Virus record (IMG/VR): IMGVR_UViG_3300032245_001746
Location: 186,001-250,000 of that record
Reading direction: 5' to 3' (one strand)
DNA from: a virus
DNA length: 64,000 bases
Shown here: piece after piece, positions 8,241 to 17,268 of the stretch
Numbering within the stretch: the stretch's first letter is position 1
Layout: the number at the start of each line of letters is the position of its first letter
Program-made: the position numbers and the translations under genes
Notes under the pieces: generated by a model
Told to the model about the DNA's origin: nothing
What the model saw: only the letters and a program-made list of their open reading frames with translations
Database searches by the model: none

Positions 8241-8546
8241 ATGTTAACATTTAAAGATTATCTCAAAAAAGAAAGTGATCAACAATTATTATCAACAGAT
8301 AATGATGAAGAAAATTCTTTAAGACAAATAATAACTTTGGCTTGGAAAAAACATTTATCTAAAACTAAACAATTCTTGAAAGAATTATCAAAAATTGATC
8401 CGGAAATTAAACGTTTGTTTCAAAAATTAGATAATGAAAGTTCTGCTCCCAGTCTTGGATCTGATCAAAAAGATCAAAATTCAGACACATCTTTTATAAG
8501 ACCACCAGTTGCTGATACTGGTTATGGATTAACTGATGAAAATTAG
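8241..8546 (+). CDS. small helical protein with capsid-targeting-like N-terminus
   Basis: The product is 101 residues. It begins MLTFKDYLKKES, one of the best matches to the shared tag (compare T4 internal-protein MKTYQEFIAEA). A helical, Lys-rich middle and a Ser/Asp/Pro-rich unstructured tail follow. AAAGGA lies 7 bases before the start. It is a lone plus-strand gene inside the leftward head operon, overlapping the portal stop by 4 bases, a typical late-added single-gene insertion. No fold was recognised. A packaged internal protein is a plausible but untested role. Confidence 0.65.
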   Translation: MLTFKDYLKKESDQQLLSTDNDEENSLRQIITLAWKKHLSKTKQFLKELSKIDPEIKRLFQKLDNESSAPSLGSDQKDQNSDTSFIRPPVADTGYGLTDEN

Positions 8547-11053
8547 AATTCGCTATAATCTGGCTCCTCTGAATCTTGTTCTTTAGAATAATTATTAATA
8601 GCTAAATTATATTTTTTAATATCGTCTTCACTAGGTTCTTCTAAAGGCATCAATTCATTATTATCTTTTGCATTATTAGAATTATCTTTATCCATATTCA
8701 TACCTAATCCTTGTTGATCATTATCAACAGATGATTGATCATCTGTTGGTGTTGGCATAGGGTTAGGACCAGAACCATCTATTCCCATTTGTTCTTCGCT
8801 CGAATCTGGAACCCCTATTCCTAACAAGTCAGGATTTTGCATTAATATTTGTATTTTAGCTTCTTCCAAGAATTGATTTTTCAATCTTGAAATCATTTCT
8901 TGAGCATCTTTTTCACTATGTTTCATAACTTTTGTTAATATGTCCCAATCAGAATAAATTTTAGAACCTTTAAGGCTCGATGCATTATTAATTCTTGCAC
9001 TTTCGATTTCCATTCTTGCAAGTTCTCTCCAATCTGATGGAGGAGTTAACTTAATTACTAAGTCTTCATAAGTTTCTTCTGGAAAACCCATTAATCTTAA
9101 ATGAAGATCTGCAATTTGCCATAATCCATCTTCAACATGTTCTTGTATTCTTTCAATCATTCTTGCAACACGTGCATTTTGTGATGAAAGTGTCATTCTG
9201 GTAGCACCTGGATCTTCATTATTAAAATAATTTGGAGGAAAGTTTAATGCAACATATAATTTATTTCTGAAATAAACACTATCATCAATTTCTCCAAGAT
9301 TAGTAGCACCTGGTAAAGTATCAATTCTTGTTTGAGAATTAGGTCTAATAGGAATCCAATAATCTTCATCTGCAGAAGGTGACGACCATCTTTCATCTAA
9401 AGCGGTTGATCCGTCTCCAGGACGATTTACTATTTTCTTTTTTCTTAACAAATCTTGCATTCTTGATATAAAAGCTTCTTGTCTATGACCAGACATGTTA
9501 CCAGTATCAATATAAAACACTCTTCGTTCTGGTGCTCTAACAAGCCTGTAAACAATCATTGAATCTTCCATCAATCTTAGTTGATGTGCTGGTCCTCTTG
9601 CTGGTTCAATTAAAGATTGACCATATGGATAAAATGTTTTTCTATCATCTCCTAATTTAAAATGTATGATTTGTTCAGGAGTAAATCTTAAAGCTTTACT
9701 TTGAGATAATTCTAAATCAGTAGATTGAGTGACTGGTTTTTTTATTAAAGATTCATAATCTGGTCCTTCACTTGATTGTTGAAATTCTAAAAGTTTTCCT
9801 TTAGTCGTTTCAATTCTAAACATAGTTTCAGGGGCTAATTCTGCTACATTTAATATTCCATCTTTTGGATTTCCTAAATCTATTATCACTTCCCAAAAAA
9901 CATCACCATTAATGCACAATCTTTTAACTAGATTTGTTGCTTTTCTGTTTAAATTAAGCATTTTTCTGTGCAGAAAAAGAAAATCTAATTCTTTTTTTAC
10001 TTCTTTATTTTCGCATGTTATTTCTAATACATTTTTTTTATTATCTTTTTGGCAATTGTGAAATATAACAGATTTTCCGCAAAAATTTTCAAAATGTTTA
10101 ACTGAAAGATCATATACATCTATTTCTTTATAATCTATAATTCCAATTACTCTTCTTGTTTTTTCTTTTTTTGCAAGATATCTAATTTCTTTTACACAAA
10201 ATCCTTCATTTTTAAGCATGACACTTAATTGAGAAGCTTCAATATTCATTTCTGTGGCTACTGCATCGATTGATAAACCATTTGATAACAATCTAATTGC
10301 TTTGTTTATGGATTCATATTTTACTATGTCTTTATTTGTTTTCCATTCATCAATAAATTGTCTTTCGTGCATCCAGCCTTTATTGTGAGTAAATATTCTT
10401 GGAAATTGATTATTTTTAATTTCATTCATTTTTTGATTTGGTTCTATTCTATAAAATGGCATTAAAGTGCTTCCATACTTTAAGTCACCCGTTTGAACCC
10501 ATTGTTCATCACTTAATAAAACTCTATGATCTGGTGTTGCTATGAAAAAAGTACCATCATCAAGTATAACTTTTTTAGTCATAGCTTTTTTTACAAATCT
10601 TGGATCATACGCTACACCTAAAGCATAATCATTTTTTTCAAAATCCCAACAATAAACAAAAAATTCTTCATTTTTCTTGTTTTCAGCTAACCATTTTATT
10701 GTTTTCGCTCCATAGAATAATGTCTCTATTTCTTCATCACCAGAAATACATGCTTCATCTGATATAATGGTCATTACTTGTTCTATTTCTGGAACGCTTC
10801 TTAATCTTTCATACTCTTTGTATCTTGCTGATCTGTTACTAACCGTTGATAAATCGATTAAATCAGTTCCTATTTTCAAATGTTTTAAGTTGCCAGTTTC
10901 TCCAAAATAGCCATCATTTGATCTAATATTTGGTACTGCATCGGGACCTGATATACCAACACCAGTCTTATTTTTTGTTCTTTCAATTTCAGACTTTGGA
11001 TCATTAGTTAATGAATAAGTTAAAATTTTAAAAGCGTCATACCATGCTGCCAT
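8543..11053 (-). CDS. portal protein, T4 gp20-like, interrupted by an in-frame intein
   Basis: The precursor is 836 residues. Residues 102-333 are an intein; removing them leaves a 604-residue portal, close to the size of T4 gp20. Portal signatures include RSARYKEYERLRSVPEIEQV before the intein, LNRKATNLVKRLCINGDVFW after it, the FPYG-like IIHFKLGDD segment, APERRVFYIDTGNM, and the MTLSSQNARVARMIERIQ helix. The acidic, Asp/Asn-rich C-terminus (about 770-836) is probably flexible. The intein interrupts the conserved helix IISDEA-C, so splicing is needed for function. The portal forms the dodecameric DNA gate at one capsid vertex. It is encoded downstream of terL, as expected. Confidence 0.92.
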   Translation of the reverse strand: MAAWYDAFKILTYSLTNDPKSEIERTKNKTGVGISGPDAVPNIRSNDGYFGETGNLKHLKIGTDLIDLSTVSNRSARYKEYERLRSVPEIEQVMTIISDEACISGDEEIETLFYGAKTIKWLAENKKNEEFFVYCWDFEKNDYALGVAYDPRFVKKAMTKKVILDDGTFFIATPDHRVLLSDEQWVQTGDLKYGSTLMPFYRIEPNQKMNEIKNNQFPRIFTHNKGWMHERQFIDEWKTNKDIVKYESINKAIRLLSNGLSIDAVATEMNIEASQLSVMLKNEGFCVKEIRYLAKKEKTRRVIGIIDYKEIDVYDLSVKHFENFCGKSVIFHNCQKDNKKNVLEITCENKEVKKELDFLFLHRKMLNLNRKATNLVKRLCINGDVFWEVIIDLGNPKDGILNVAELAPETMFRIETTKGKLLEFQQSSEGPDYESLIKKPVTQSTDLELSQSKALRFTPEQIIHFKLGDDRKTFYPYGQSLIEPARGPAHQLRLMEDSMIVYRLVRAPERRVFYIDTGNMSGHRQEAFISRMQDLLRKKKIVNRPGDGSTALDERWSSPSADEDYWIPIRPNSQTRIDTLPGATNLGEIDDSVYFRNKLYVALNFPPNYFNNEDPGATRMTLSSQNARVARMIERIQEHVEDGLWQIADLHLRLMGFPEETYEDLVIKLTPPSDWRELARMEIESARINNASSLKGSKIYSDWDILTKVMKHSEKDAQEMISRLKNQFLEEAKIQILMQNPDLLGIGVPDSSEEQMGIDGSGPNPMPTPTDDQSSVDNDQQGLGMNMDKDNSNNAKDNNELMPLEEPSEDDIKKYNLAINNYSKEQDSEEPDYSEF
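10055..10750 (-). mobile_element. intein in the portal gene (232 aa, no clear active endonuclease)
   Basis: The element begins with C-ISGDEEI (block A, Cys1 = precursor residue 102). TPDHRVLL (173-180) is block B with its TxxH. The block F-like segment is VYDLSVKHFENF, and it ends VIFHN-C, with the terminal His-Asn at 332-333 and Cys+1 at 334. All residues needed for standard class 1 splicing are visible. Between the splicing halves lie about 90 residues. PRIFTHNKGWMHERQFI looks like the beginning of an HNH-type nuclease, and residues about 249-285 look like a helix-turn-helix. A full LAGLIDADG or HNH core is not apparent, so the homing function may be decayed or compact. Confidence 0.9.
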
Positions 11054-11111
11054 TTTTGTTTTTCCAAATAAAAAATATATTACTATAATAGTTAGTTAGC
11101 GAGGAAATTCT

Positions 11112-11690
11112 TTGAAAAATGTACTATTTATAGCAACCCATCTTCATTCTGGGCATGATATTTTAACAAATTCTTTAAATCAAAACGAAAGAATAGATTT
11201 AAAGAATCAACGGTTAATGTACGAACATCCAGAAGTTTTAAATCATCTATTTTCTTTCAAACATAAAAATCCTAACTCGGCATCTATTTATGGAGATTTA
11301 TTATTAAATAATAAAGATTTTACTTGTAAATCTTTTTATAAATTTGCAAAATTTATATTTTTAATAAGAAAACCAGAAGAAACTTTACCATTAATTTTGA
11401 TTAATGATAAAAATTATACTCAAAAAACAGCTTATATGTATTATTCTTTTAGGTTAAGAAGACTATATGAAATGGCATTTGAAATTAAAAATTTTATATT
11501 TTTAAAATATGACGATTTGATTTTAAATAAAAAAAATAATATTAAAGAATATTTAAAACTAAACAAAGAAATAGAATTTACATTTAGTGATCAAATCGCT
11601 CCTTCTTTAAATATAAATCCATTAATACTTAATGAAGCTAATAAGTGTTATGAAAAATATTTATATAAAATTAATCAATTATCGTTGTAG
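11112..11690 (+). CDS. sulfotransferase-like protein
   Basis: The 192-residue product has a sulfotransferase/P-loop-like layout. A first strand and turn read FIATHLHSGHDIL (6-18), in the place of the 5'-phosphosulfate loop. FIFLIRKPEET (81-91) matches the 3'-phosphate motif with Arg86 and Pro88, and FLKYDDLI (130-137) resembles the family's RYEDL. The usual Lys/Arg of the first loop is absent, so activity is uncertain. GAGGAAA precedes the start. It is a lone plus-strand gene between portal and terminase, overlapping the converging small gene by about 20 bases, and is probably a host-derived accessory gene. Confidence 0.55.
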   Translation: MKNVLFIATHLHSGHDILTNSLNQNERIDLKNQRLMYEHPEVLNHLFSFKHKNPNSASIYGDLLLNNKDFTCKSFYKFAKFIFLIRKPEETLPLILINDKNYTQKTAYMYYSFRLRRLYEMAFEIKNFIFLKYDDLILNKKNNIKEYLKLNKEIEFTFSDQIAPSLNINPLILNEANKCYEKYLYKINQLSL

Positions 11691-11979
11691 CATTTAAGCT
11701 ATCTATTTTTTTATTTTCTATATTTATTAATTTATCAATTGCTTCTAAAGTTTGTTTAGGATTTTTTAAATCAAATTTAACTTTATCTATTTTTTCTTGC
11801 CATTCTTGTTCTAATTTGGCTTTTACTTCATTTCTCTTATTTGATTTTTTATCTAAATTTTCTATATTTTTAATAACATTATTAATACTTTTTCTTATAT
11901 CGCTACAATTATTTTTGTTTGGAAGTTCTTTAATTGCTAAACTTAAATATTTAATTGTTTTTTCAAAAGGATTTTTCAT
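11671..11979 (-). CDS. small coiled-coil protein downstream of terminase
   Basis: This product of about 102 residues is Lys/Asn-rich and predicted helical, with heptad-like spacing across most of its length. The ATG at 11979 overlaps the terminase stop (TAATG), with AGGAG upstream. A GTG at 11985 is an alternative that would add two residues. Position between terL and portal suggests a packaging or portal accessory, but there is no sequence signature. A small-terminase assignment is not supported, because no helix-turn-helix is visible. Confidence 0.6.
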   Translation of the reverse strand: MKNPFEKTIKYLSLAIKELPNKNNCSDIRKSINNVIKNIENLDKKSNKRNEVKAKLEQEWQEKIDKVKFDLKNPKQTLEAIDKLINIENKKIDSLNATTIID

Positions 11980-13847
11980 TACCACCCAAACTCCTGTAAA
12001 ATTTTATTTTTTTTAATATATTTTTTATCATTAACATTTTGATCTACATAATAAATAGTATTCATAAAATCATTTTCACTTAAATCTTCATTATCATCAA
12101 ATAAATCATCTAAATCACTTTGAATTATTTCATTTTTTATTTCTTCAAATATTTTGTCTTTAAAAATACTTATTTTCTCCTCGGTGGCAGAGAAAAACCC
12201 TTGATGTTTTAAATCTCTTACATAACAAGCAATAGCTAAAGAAATAATTGAGTCATCATGACATCCTCTTCTAGCCTCTGGTTTCTTAGTGTTAACGTTA
12301 AATATAAAAGTATTTAATTCATTTACAAATCTTTTACTGTTTATCTTTATTGTTCCATTCATCAATTTTTGCTGTAAAGATTGAAGATATTTCGGTCTTG
12401 TTAACTTTGTAGTTTTAACTCCAGGATTTTTTGCTCCTTCTTCATAAAATAAATTTTCATAATTTATTTCATTATGTAATATGTTTAAAACTACAGCACC
12501 ATGTGTATTATTTTCGATTACTATTTCAGCAGTATTGTAAATAAGTCCAAGCTGATGCAGCAATAAAGCAAATTCATGAGGAGGAATGGAATTAGAATAA
12601 AATTCTGCAACTTGTTCTAAAGTATTAAGATCCAACACTTGAAATGCGCTATTATCACCAGCAGTCCCTATTCCTTCTGCACAGTCTGCTGATATTAAAT
12701 ACTCTCTACCAGATATTGGCGTTTTCCAAATCCATAATGCACCTTCATCTCCTTTAAATTTCTTTTCAGAATTTTTGTTTTTCCATTTTTCAAACATGAA
12801 TTTTTCTGGAAAACTATTATCAGTAATTTTCATCAAATTAGATATTACATCTGCTTTAGCCCAAGTTTCTCCACTTCCGATGAAACATCTTTCTACTTCT
12901 TGTGCCCAACCATCTTCTTGCAAAACAGATTTAGTTTCTTCTATCCATTTTGGATCATTATATAAAGGATGCTCCCAATAATCTATATTAATTATATTAA
13001 ATGGTCCCTTGCCAGATTCAGCTTCATGATAAGTTTCTTCGTACCAATTTCCTAATCCATTTACTGTGGATATAGCAGCACAACGTCCCCCTGTAGATAT
13101 AACTGGATATATTGCTTTCCATTCATCTTTCATATCTGGAATAAAAGCAGCCTCGTCAATTATCAATATACTAATAGATTTTCCACGACATGCTTCTATT
13201 GTATAACACCATAAAACCGAATTAGTTGTTTTAAACTGTTTTTCGTGTTCATTGAATTTATCTGTTTCTGGTTTCAACCAATTTGGTAAATATTCCACTG
13301 CAGTTTTAGCCATATCACCAGCAGCAATTGCTTCTCTGTCTGTTTTAGAAACAATCATAATTCTTTGACCAGAACCAAACATGCATTTCCATAATGCCCA
13401 AATTACAGATACGGTTGTCAATCCTCCTTGTCTAAATTTAGACAATATATTAAATCTATGATCATTATAACATTCTATTACTCTGTTTTGGTAAATATAT
13501 GGCATAAACCTTATTGTTCCAAACACAGGGTGGTTAATTTTCACATATTTTACACAAAAATACCAAAAATCATTAGTGCATCTTATTAATTCTTGTATTT
13601 GAGTTTGTATATCATAATTTTCTAAATCTTCTTTGGTTTCAGATAAATTAATATTTAATTGATTATCATTAAAATGATAATAATTAGAATATATTTCTTT
13701 CCATTCTTTTGTTTCTAAAATATCTTCAAGTTTGTTAAAAACTCTTTTTCCATTTTCGTCTTCTTGATCAATCCATTTTTCAAATACAATCTTAGGAACA
13801 GGTATTTGTTTTCTTACGGAAGAAACGTTTTCTACTTTGTTATTCAT
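11979..13847 (-). CDS. terL: terminase large subunit, T4 gp17-like
   Basis: The 622-residue DNA-packaging motor has an N-terminal ATPase and a C-terminal nuclease. The ATPase loop is KFRQGGLTTV (137-146), a variant Walker A in which the usual Lys before Thr is Leu. Walker B is ISILIIDEAAFI (225-236). The motif III region is STVNG (260-264). Nuclease acidic residues are D388 in ISADCAEG, E445 in VIENNTHG and D531/D532 in CHDDSIISLA. The C-terminal 60 residues are acidic and may contact the portal. It is the first gene of the leftward head operon, behind a 153-base divergent gap. Confidence 0.94.
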   Translation of the reverse strand: MNNKVENVSSVRKQIPVPKIVFEKWIDQEDENGKRVFNKLEDILETKEWKEIYSNYYHFNDNQLNINLSETKEDLENYDIQTQIQELIRCTNDFWYFCVKYVKINHPVFGTIRFMPYIYQNRVIECYNDHRFNILSKFRQGGLTTVSVIWALWKCMFGSGQRIMIVSKTDREAIAAGDMAKTAVEYLPNWLKPETDKFNEHEKQFKTTNSVLWCYTIEACRGKSISILIIDEAAFIPDMKDEWKAIYPVISTGGRCAAISTVNGLGNWYEETYHEAESGKGPFNIINIDYWEHPLYNDPKWIEETKSVLQEDGWAQEVERCFIGSGETWAKADVISNLMKITDNSFPEKFMFEKWKNKNSEKKFKGDEGALWIWKTPISGREYLISADCAEGIGTAGDNSAFQVLDLNTLEQVAEFYSNSIPPHEFALLLHQLGLIYNTAEIVIENNTHGAVVLNILHNEINYENLFYEEGAKNPGVKTTKLTRPKYLQSLQQKLMNGTIKINSKRFVNELNTFIFNVNTKKPEARRGCHDDSIISLAIACYVRDLKHQGFFSATEEKISIFKDKIFEEIKNEIIQSDLDDLFDDNEDLSENDFMNTIYYVDQNVNDKKYIKKNKILQEFGW

Positions 13848-14000
13848 AAACCATTTCCAATTAAAAACTTATGTTCAAATATTACTTATTACTTCAATTT
13901 TTATATTTTTCTTGTTTTTAAGTATTTTTTAGAAAAAAGAGTAATAAAAATTTTTCATTTTCATATAGTTTTTATGTAAATTTTTTATAAGGGAACCAAG

Positions 14001-14318
14001 ATGAGTAATATTAAATATGAATTTTTAAAAGATAAACCCGTTGCTAGATTTTATTATCAAGGGAATCATTCGCACCCAGTTAGAAGAACTGTTTTGATTG
14101 TTCAACAAAACGATAAAGTAATTACTGGATATGAAGTAAGAGAAGGGTCAAAAACCAGGTCTTTAGCAAAAGCACCTGTTAAATCCTATTTAAAATCAAA
14201 CATTGCTAAAGTATGTCAAATAGACAGAAAATGTTCTTTAAGAAAGAAAGCTGAAAATAAAAATTCAACAACATATGTTCGTGAAAATTTGAGAGATTTT
14301 GTAAAAACTGGTCCTTGA
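14001..14318 (+). CDS. small basic protein of unknown function
   Basis: The 105-residue product is basic and beta-rich at its start, with FYYQGNHSHPVRRTVLIVQ followed by GYEVREGSKTRSLAKAPVKS. The Gly-Tyr-x-x-Arg-x-Gly and charged strands recall small nucleic-acid-binding barrels such as WYL-type domains, but the match is loose. The C-terminal third is Lys/Arg-rich. AAGGGAACC precedes the start. It diverges from terL and is followed by a strong terminator, so it is probably a single-gene transcript. Confidence 0.6.
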   Translation: MSNIKYEFLKDKPVARFYYQGNHSHPVRRTVLIVQQNDKVITGYEVREGSKTRSLAKAPVKSYLKSNIAKVCQIDRKCSLRKKAENKNSTTYVRENLRDFVKTGP

Positions 14319-14342
14319 ATTAATAATTTATTAAAAACAATC

Positions 14343-14384
14343 AATGATACTAAATAATTTAAATTATTTAGTATCATTTTTTTA
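14343..14384 (+). terminator. intrinsic terminator after the small basic protein gene
   Basis: AATGATACTAAATAATTT pairs perfectly with its inverted copy to 14378, followed by a run of T residues. It is an 18-bp palindromic stem placed 24 bases after the stop codon and before the repeat-protein gene. Confidence 0.85.
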
Positions 14385-14395
14385 TTAAAGGACAT

Positions 14396-15769
14396 ATGCC
14401 TTCAATTGAACCACTTACAAGCGAATATTTTTATACTTCGACTGGTAATTTAACATTAAATGGCAATTCGGCTTACAAAGTCTTATTAAGCAATGGATTT
14501 TCTGGTATACCTGAAGGTCAAAAGTTTTATAAGACTGCTATTTTAGTATTTGGTTATGTTTTGCCAACAGCAAATTTAACCTATAATTCATCTGGAAATT
14601 TGCTGTTGGGTGGTGAATCTACTACAAAATATTCGATCAATTTAAGATACAATTCATCTGGAAATTTGGTTTTAAGCGGCGAATCTTTAGTAAGTATAAA
14701 TAAAAATTATGCATCTACTGGTAATTTGGTTGTAGGTGGCATTTCATCAATTGCACCATCTAAATATAATTTTATCTATGATAATATTTCTGGAAATCTT
14801 ATTTTAAGTGGAAATTCGATTTCTTCGATAAGAAGAATGAATTTCGCATACCCAGCATCGGGATCTTTAATTCTTGGATCTAATTCGATTGTAAACATAT
14901 ATGCTACCAATTATTATCCAAACATAAATGGAACGTTATTACTACAAGGTAGTTCGATTTATGAAGAAAAATATAAAAAATATACTTATTTAAGCAGTGG
15001 AAATTTAACATTATCTTCTTCATCACCAAATTCTTATTTAGTAAAATATATTAGTGAAGGCAATCTAACACTTGCTGGTTCTGCTTATGGCAACTCTGTA
15101 ACGAGAAATTATATTATTTCCAATGATAGTTTGTATTTAAGTGGTGCATCATTATTTGGACAAAGTTTTAAAACTAATTCTAATGGTAATTTATTCCTAA
15201 ATGGAAACTCTTTATTTAAAATTAACTATAATGGAAATGCTAGTGGAACTTTAAGTTTAATTAACAATTCATCAATTTACAAAATATTTTATAAATACTT
15301 GTCTTCTGGAACTTTGATTTTAGGAGAAACAAATATTTCTTCAAAAGGAATGGTTTATTATTCGTCTGGAAATTTAACTTTAATTCAAGGAAATATAAAT
15401 CCTCGTATTAATTATGTGAATTTAAATCCTAATCTTAACTATAATGCTTTGATTTTAAACGGATCTTCTTTAAGCAAATATTCTGTTAACTATTCTTATA
15501 ATATAATAAATCCAATTTTAACACTAGTTGGTAGCTCTAATTTTAAATATTCAGTTAATCATAAAATATTAAATATATCTGGTACTTTATTGTTAACTGG
15601 AAAATCAAGATCTAATAATGGTAAATATGAAAATGTATATTTTGAAACAGAAAATGAATTATCTAATTTAGAGGTTGAATTAATCAGAACTATTAAACAA
15701 AAAGAATTAATCAAGTGGAAAAATATAAATAATGTTATAATTCCGTCCATATCTATTGAATCAAAATAA
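14396..15769 (+). CDS. repeat protein built of about 17 degenerate SGNLxLxG units
   Basis: The 457-residue product is almost wholly made of repeats of about 20-30 residues, with core (S/T)SGNLxLxGxS followed by a short Tyr/Asn-rich linker. About 17 copies can be counted by eye, from TSTGNLTLNGNS near residue 15 to NISGTLLLTGKS near residue 400. Alternating hydrophobic residues predict one beta-strand pair per unit, as in a beta-solenoid or fibre. The last 45 residues are charged and helical and could be an anchor or assembly domain. AAAGGA precedes the start. A virion fibre or decoration role is inferred; no known family was recognised. Confidence 0.7.
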   Translation: MPSIEPLTSEYFYTSTGNLTLNGNSAYKVLLSNGFSGIPEGQKFYKTAILVFGYVLPTANLTYNSSGNLLLGGESTTKYSINLRYNSSGNLVLSGESLVSINKNYASTGNLVVGGISSIAPSKYNFIYDNISGNLILSGNSISSIRRMNFAYPASGSLILGSNSIVNIYATNYYPNINGTLLLQGSSIYEEKYKKYTYLSSGNLTLSSSSPNSYLVKYISEGNLTLAGSAYGNSVTRNYIISNDSLYLSGASLFGQSFKTNSNGNLFLNGNSLFKINYNGNASGTLSLINNSSIYKIFYKYLSSGTLILGETNISSKGMVYYSSGNLTLIQGNINPRINYVNLNPNLNYNALILNGSSLSKYSVNYSYNIINPILTLVGSSNFKYSVNHKILNISGTLLLTGKSRSNNGKYENVYFETENELSNLEVELIRTIKQKELIKWKNINNVIIPSISIESK

Positions 15770-15812
15770 AAAAACAAAACTATATAATAAATAAATTTAA
15801 GGAATAATAATT

Positions 15813-16466
15813 ATGTCATATTTTCAAAATGTTTTTTTTCATGAATTTCTTGGAGATAGACATGTCTATCTTAATTACAGATTGCCAGTAAATAGTGGCA
15901 GGGGAAGCGAAATTGTTGTTTCATGGGGTACTGGACCTTTTAATTTAAGTGGCAATGATGCTGATTCAAATCAATTAAAATATTTAAATATTAATTATAA
16001 TATAAATTCTTCCGGAAATGTTTGGAATAGATTGTCGGTCGATATTACAACAGCAGCCAGTTCGTCTAGTGCTGTTAAAATTAATGAAATTGTTGATTCA
16101 TTGAATAATAATTCTATTTTTTCTAATTATTTTCTTGCTGTTAATTTGAATAACAACTTTGTTCAAATAAAACAAAAATTAGAATCTCACAAAATGAAAT
16201 TTTATATTGAAAACGGTCAAGCCGAAACTAAATTACTTTTTAATTTAAAAGCTCCAGTTGTTGAAATGCATTCTGATTTTGAAAAACATTTAATTTCTAA
16301 TCGTTTTCAAAAAGAATCAATGGGTATTTTGTTGAAATTAAATACAAGTTTAAATGTTGATCGAACTTTAATCACCAATGCTTCTGATGAAAAGGGGGTA
16401 AAATATGGATATAACCCAGATTCTCCAACTTCAGATTCATCATTATTAAGGAATTTGTTTGTTTGA
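15813..16466 (+). CDS. unknown protein, probable virion component
   Basis: The 217-residue product is Asn/Ser-rich and beta-rich, with no signal peptide or membrane segment. A central Ser/Ala-rich stretch (TTAASSSSAVKINEIVDSL) precedes a strand-rich region. The C-terminus is SDSSLLRNLFV. Composition resembles phage structural proteins and that of the repeat protein upstream. TAAGGA lies 8 bases before the start, and CTATATAATA about 30 bases upstream could be a promoter. No family was recognised. Confidence 0.6.
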   Translation: MSYFQNVFFHEFLGDRHVYLNYRLPVNSGRGSEIVVSWGTGPFNLSGNDADSNQLKYLNINYNINSSGNVWNRLSVDITTAASSSSAVKINEIVDSLNNNSIFSNYFLAVNLNNNFVQIKQKLESHKMKFYIENGQAETKLLFNLKAPVVEMHSDFEKHLISNRFQKESMGILLKLNTSLNVDRTLITNASDEKGVKYGYNPDSPTSDSSLLRNLFV

Positions 16467-16556
16467 TTTTTTTCAAAATTTTAATCAAATAAAATAAATA
16501 AATTTTGTAAAGGATTATTTTTCAACTATAATAAGATATTATCAATAAGGAGCGTT

Positions 16557-17120
16557 ATGAACGAAAACACAAATGATCTTACATTCTTTTTAGAAGATGG
16601 CAGAAAAGCAGAAAAAAAAGTAATGCAATTAGCTGTTGACAATGAAGAACAAAAAATAGTTACAGAACTTTGGACTGAACCAAAGATAGAAAAGAAGCTT
16701 TCTCAAAGAATTGTTTCTTATAAAAAACCATTGGTTTACAAAAGAGAAATTGAAACTATAGACGAAAATACTGGAGATGTTTTGGAAAAACAAGTAGAAT
16801 CACTTGATTCTGATGTCAAAGTTCAATATAGAGAAGTTACTAAGGAACCAACTGTTTCTTCTTTAAGTTATGAACCTTCAAATATTGACACATCTGTTTT
16901 TGTAACAAAAGAAGACCTTAAAGGAGCTTTAGCTGAAACAACAATGTCTTTAGTGAGAGCTATTAAAGATTCTCAACCAAAAAAAACAGCACAATCATTA
17001 AATTATCAAGAAATAATTAAAGAAAAGGTTGAAAATTCTGATGATGTAAAAGGATGGGGAGCATGGGCGATTTTAGCAGCACTCGGAGCAGTTTTCGTTT
17101 ATGTAACATTTTTTCTATAA
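16557..17120 (+). CDS. tail-anchored membrane protein of unknown function
   Basis: The 187-residue product has a hydrophilic, charged body and one C-terminal membrane helix (about 164-187, WGAWAILAALGAVFVYVTFFL) with no residues after it, so the body should face the cytoplasm. AAGGAGCG before the start is among the strongest ribosome-binding sites here. ACTATAATAAGATATT lies upstream. No domain was recognised. A role at the host inner membrane during infection is inferred from topology alone. Confidence 0.65.
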   Translation: MNENTNDLTFFLEDGRKAEKKVMQLAVDNEEQKIVTELWTEPKIEKKLSQRIVSYKKPLVYKREIETIDENTGDVLEKQVESLDSDVKVQYREVTKEPTVSSLSYEPSNIDTSVFVTKEDLKGALAETTMSLVRAIKDSQPKKTAQSLNYQEIIKEKVENSDDVKGWGAWAILAALGAVFVYVTFFL

Positions 17121-17230
17121 AAGAAGAAAAAACTTTTATACTTTACAACTTTCCGGTTGGATTTAAAGAAATCGTAATTTGTAATAAACAAATTATCAAA
17201 TATGTAAAAAAAACATTATCTGAACTACAA

Positions 17231-17268
17231 AAATAAGACGTTAGTTAAACTAACGTCTTATTTTTTTA
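17231..17268. terminator. bidirectional terminator between converging genes
   Basis: GACGTTAG (17237-17244) pairs with CTAACGTC (17250-17257) around TTAAA, flanked by A/T tracts on both sides. It serves the plus-strand membrane-protein gene and the minus-strand gene ending at 17266. Confidence 0.88.

Noticed and set aside
11671-11979. Small coiled-coil gene as the small terminase subunit
   Set aside because: Position is suggestive, but there is no helix-turn-helix or oligomerisation signature, so the label is not supported.
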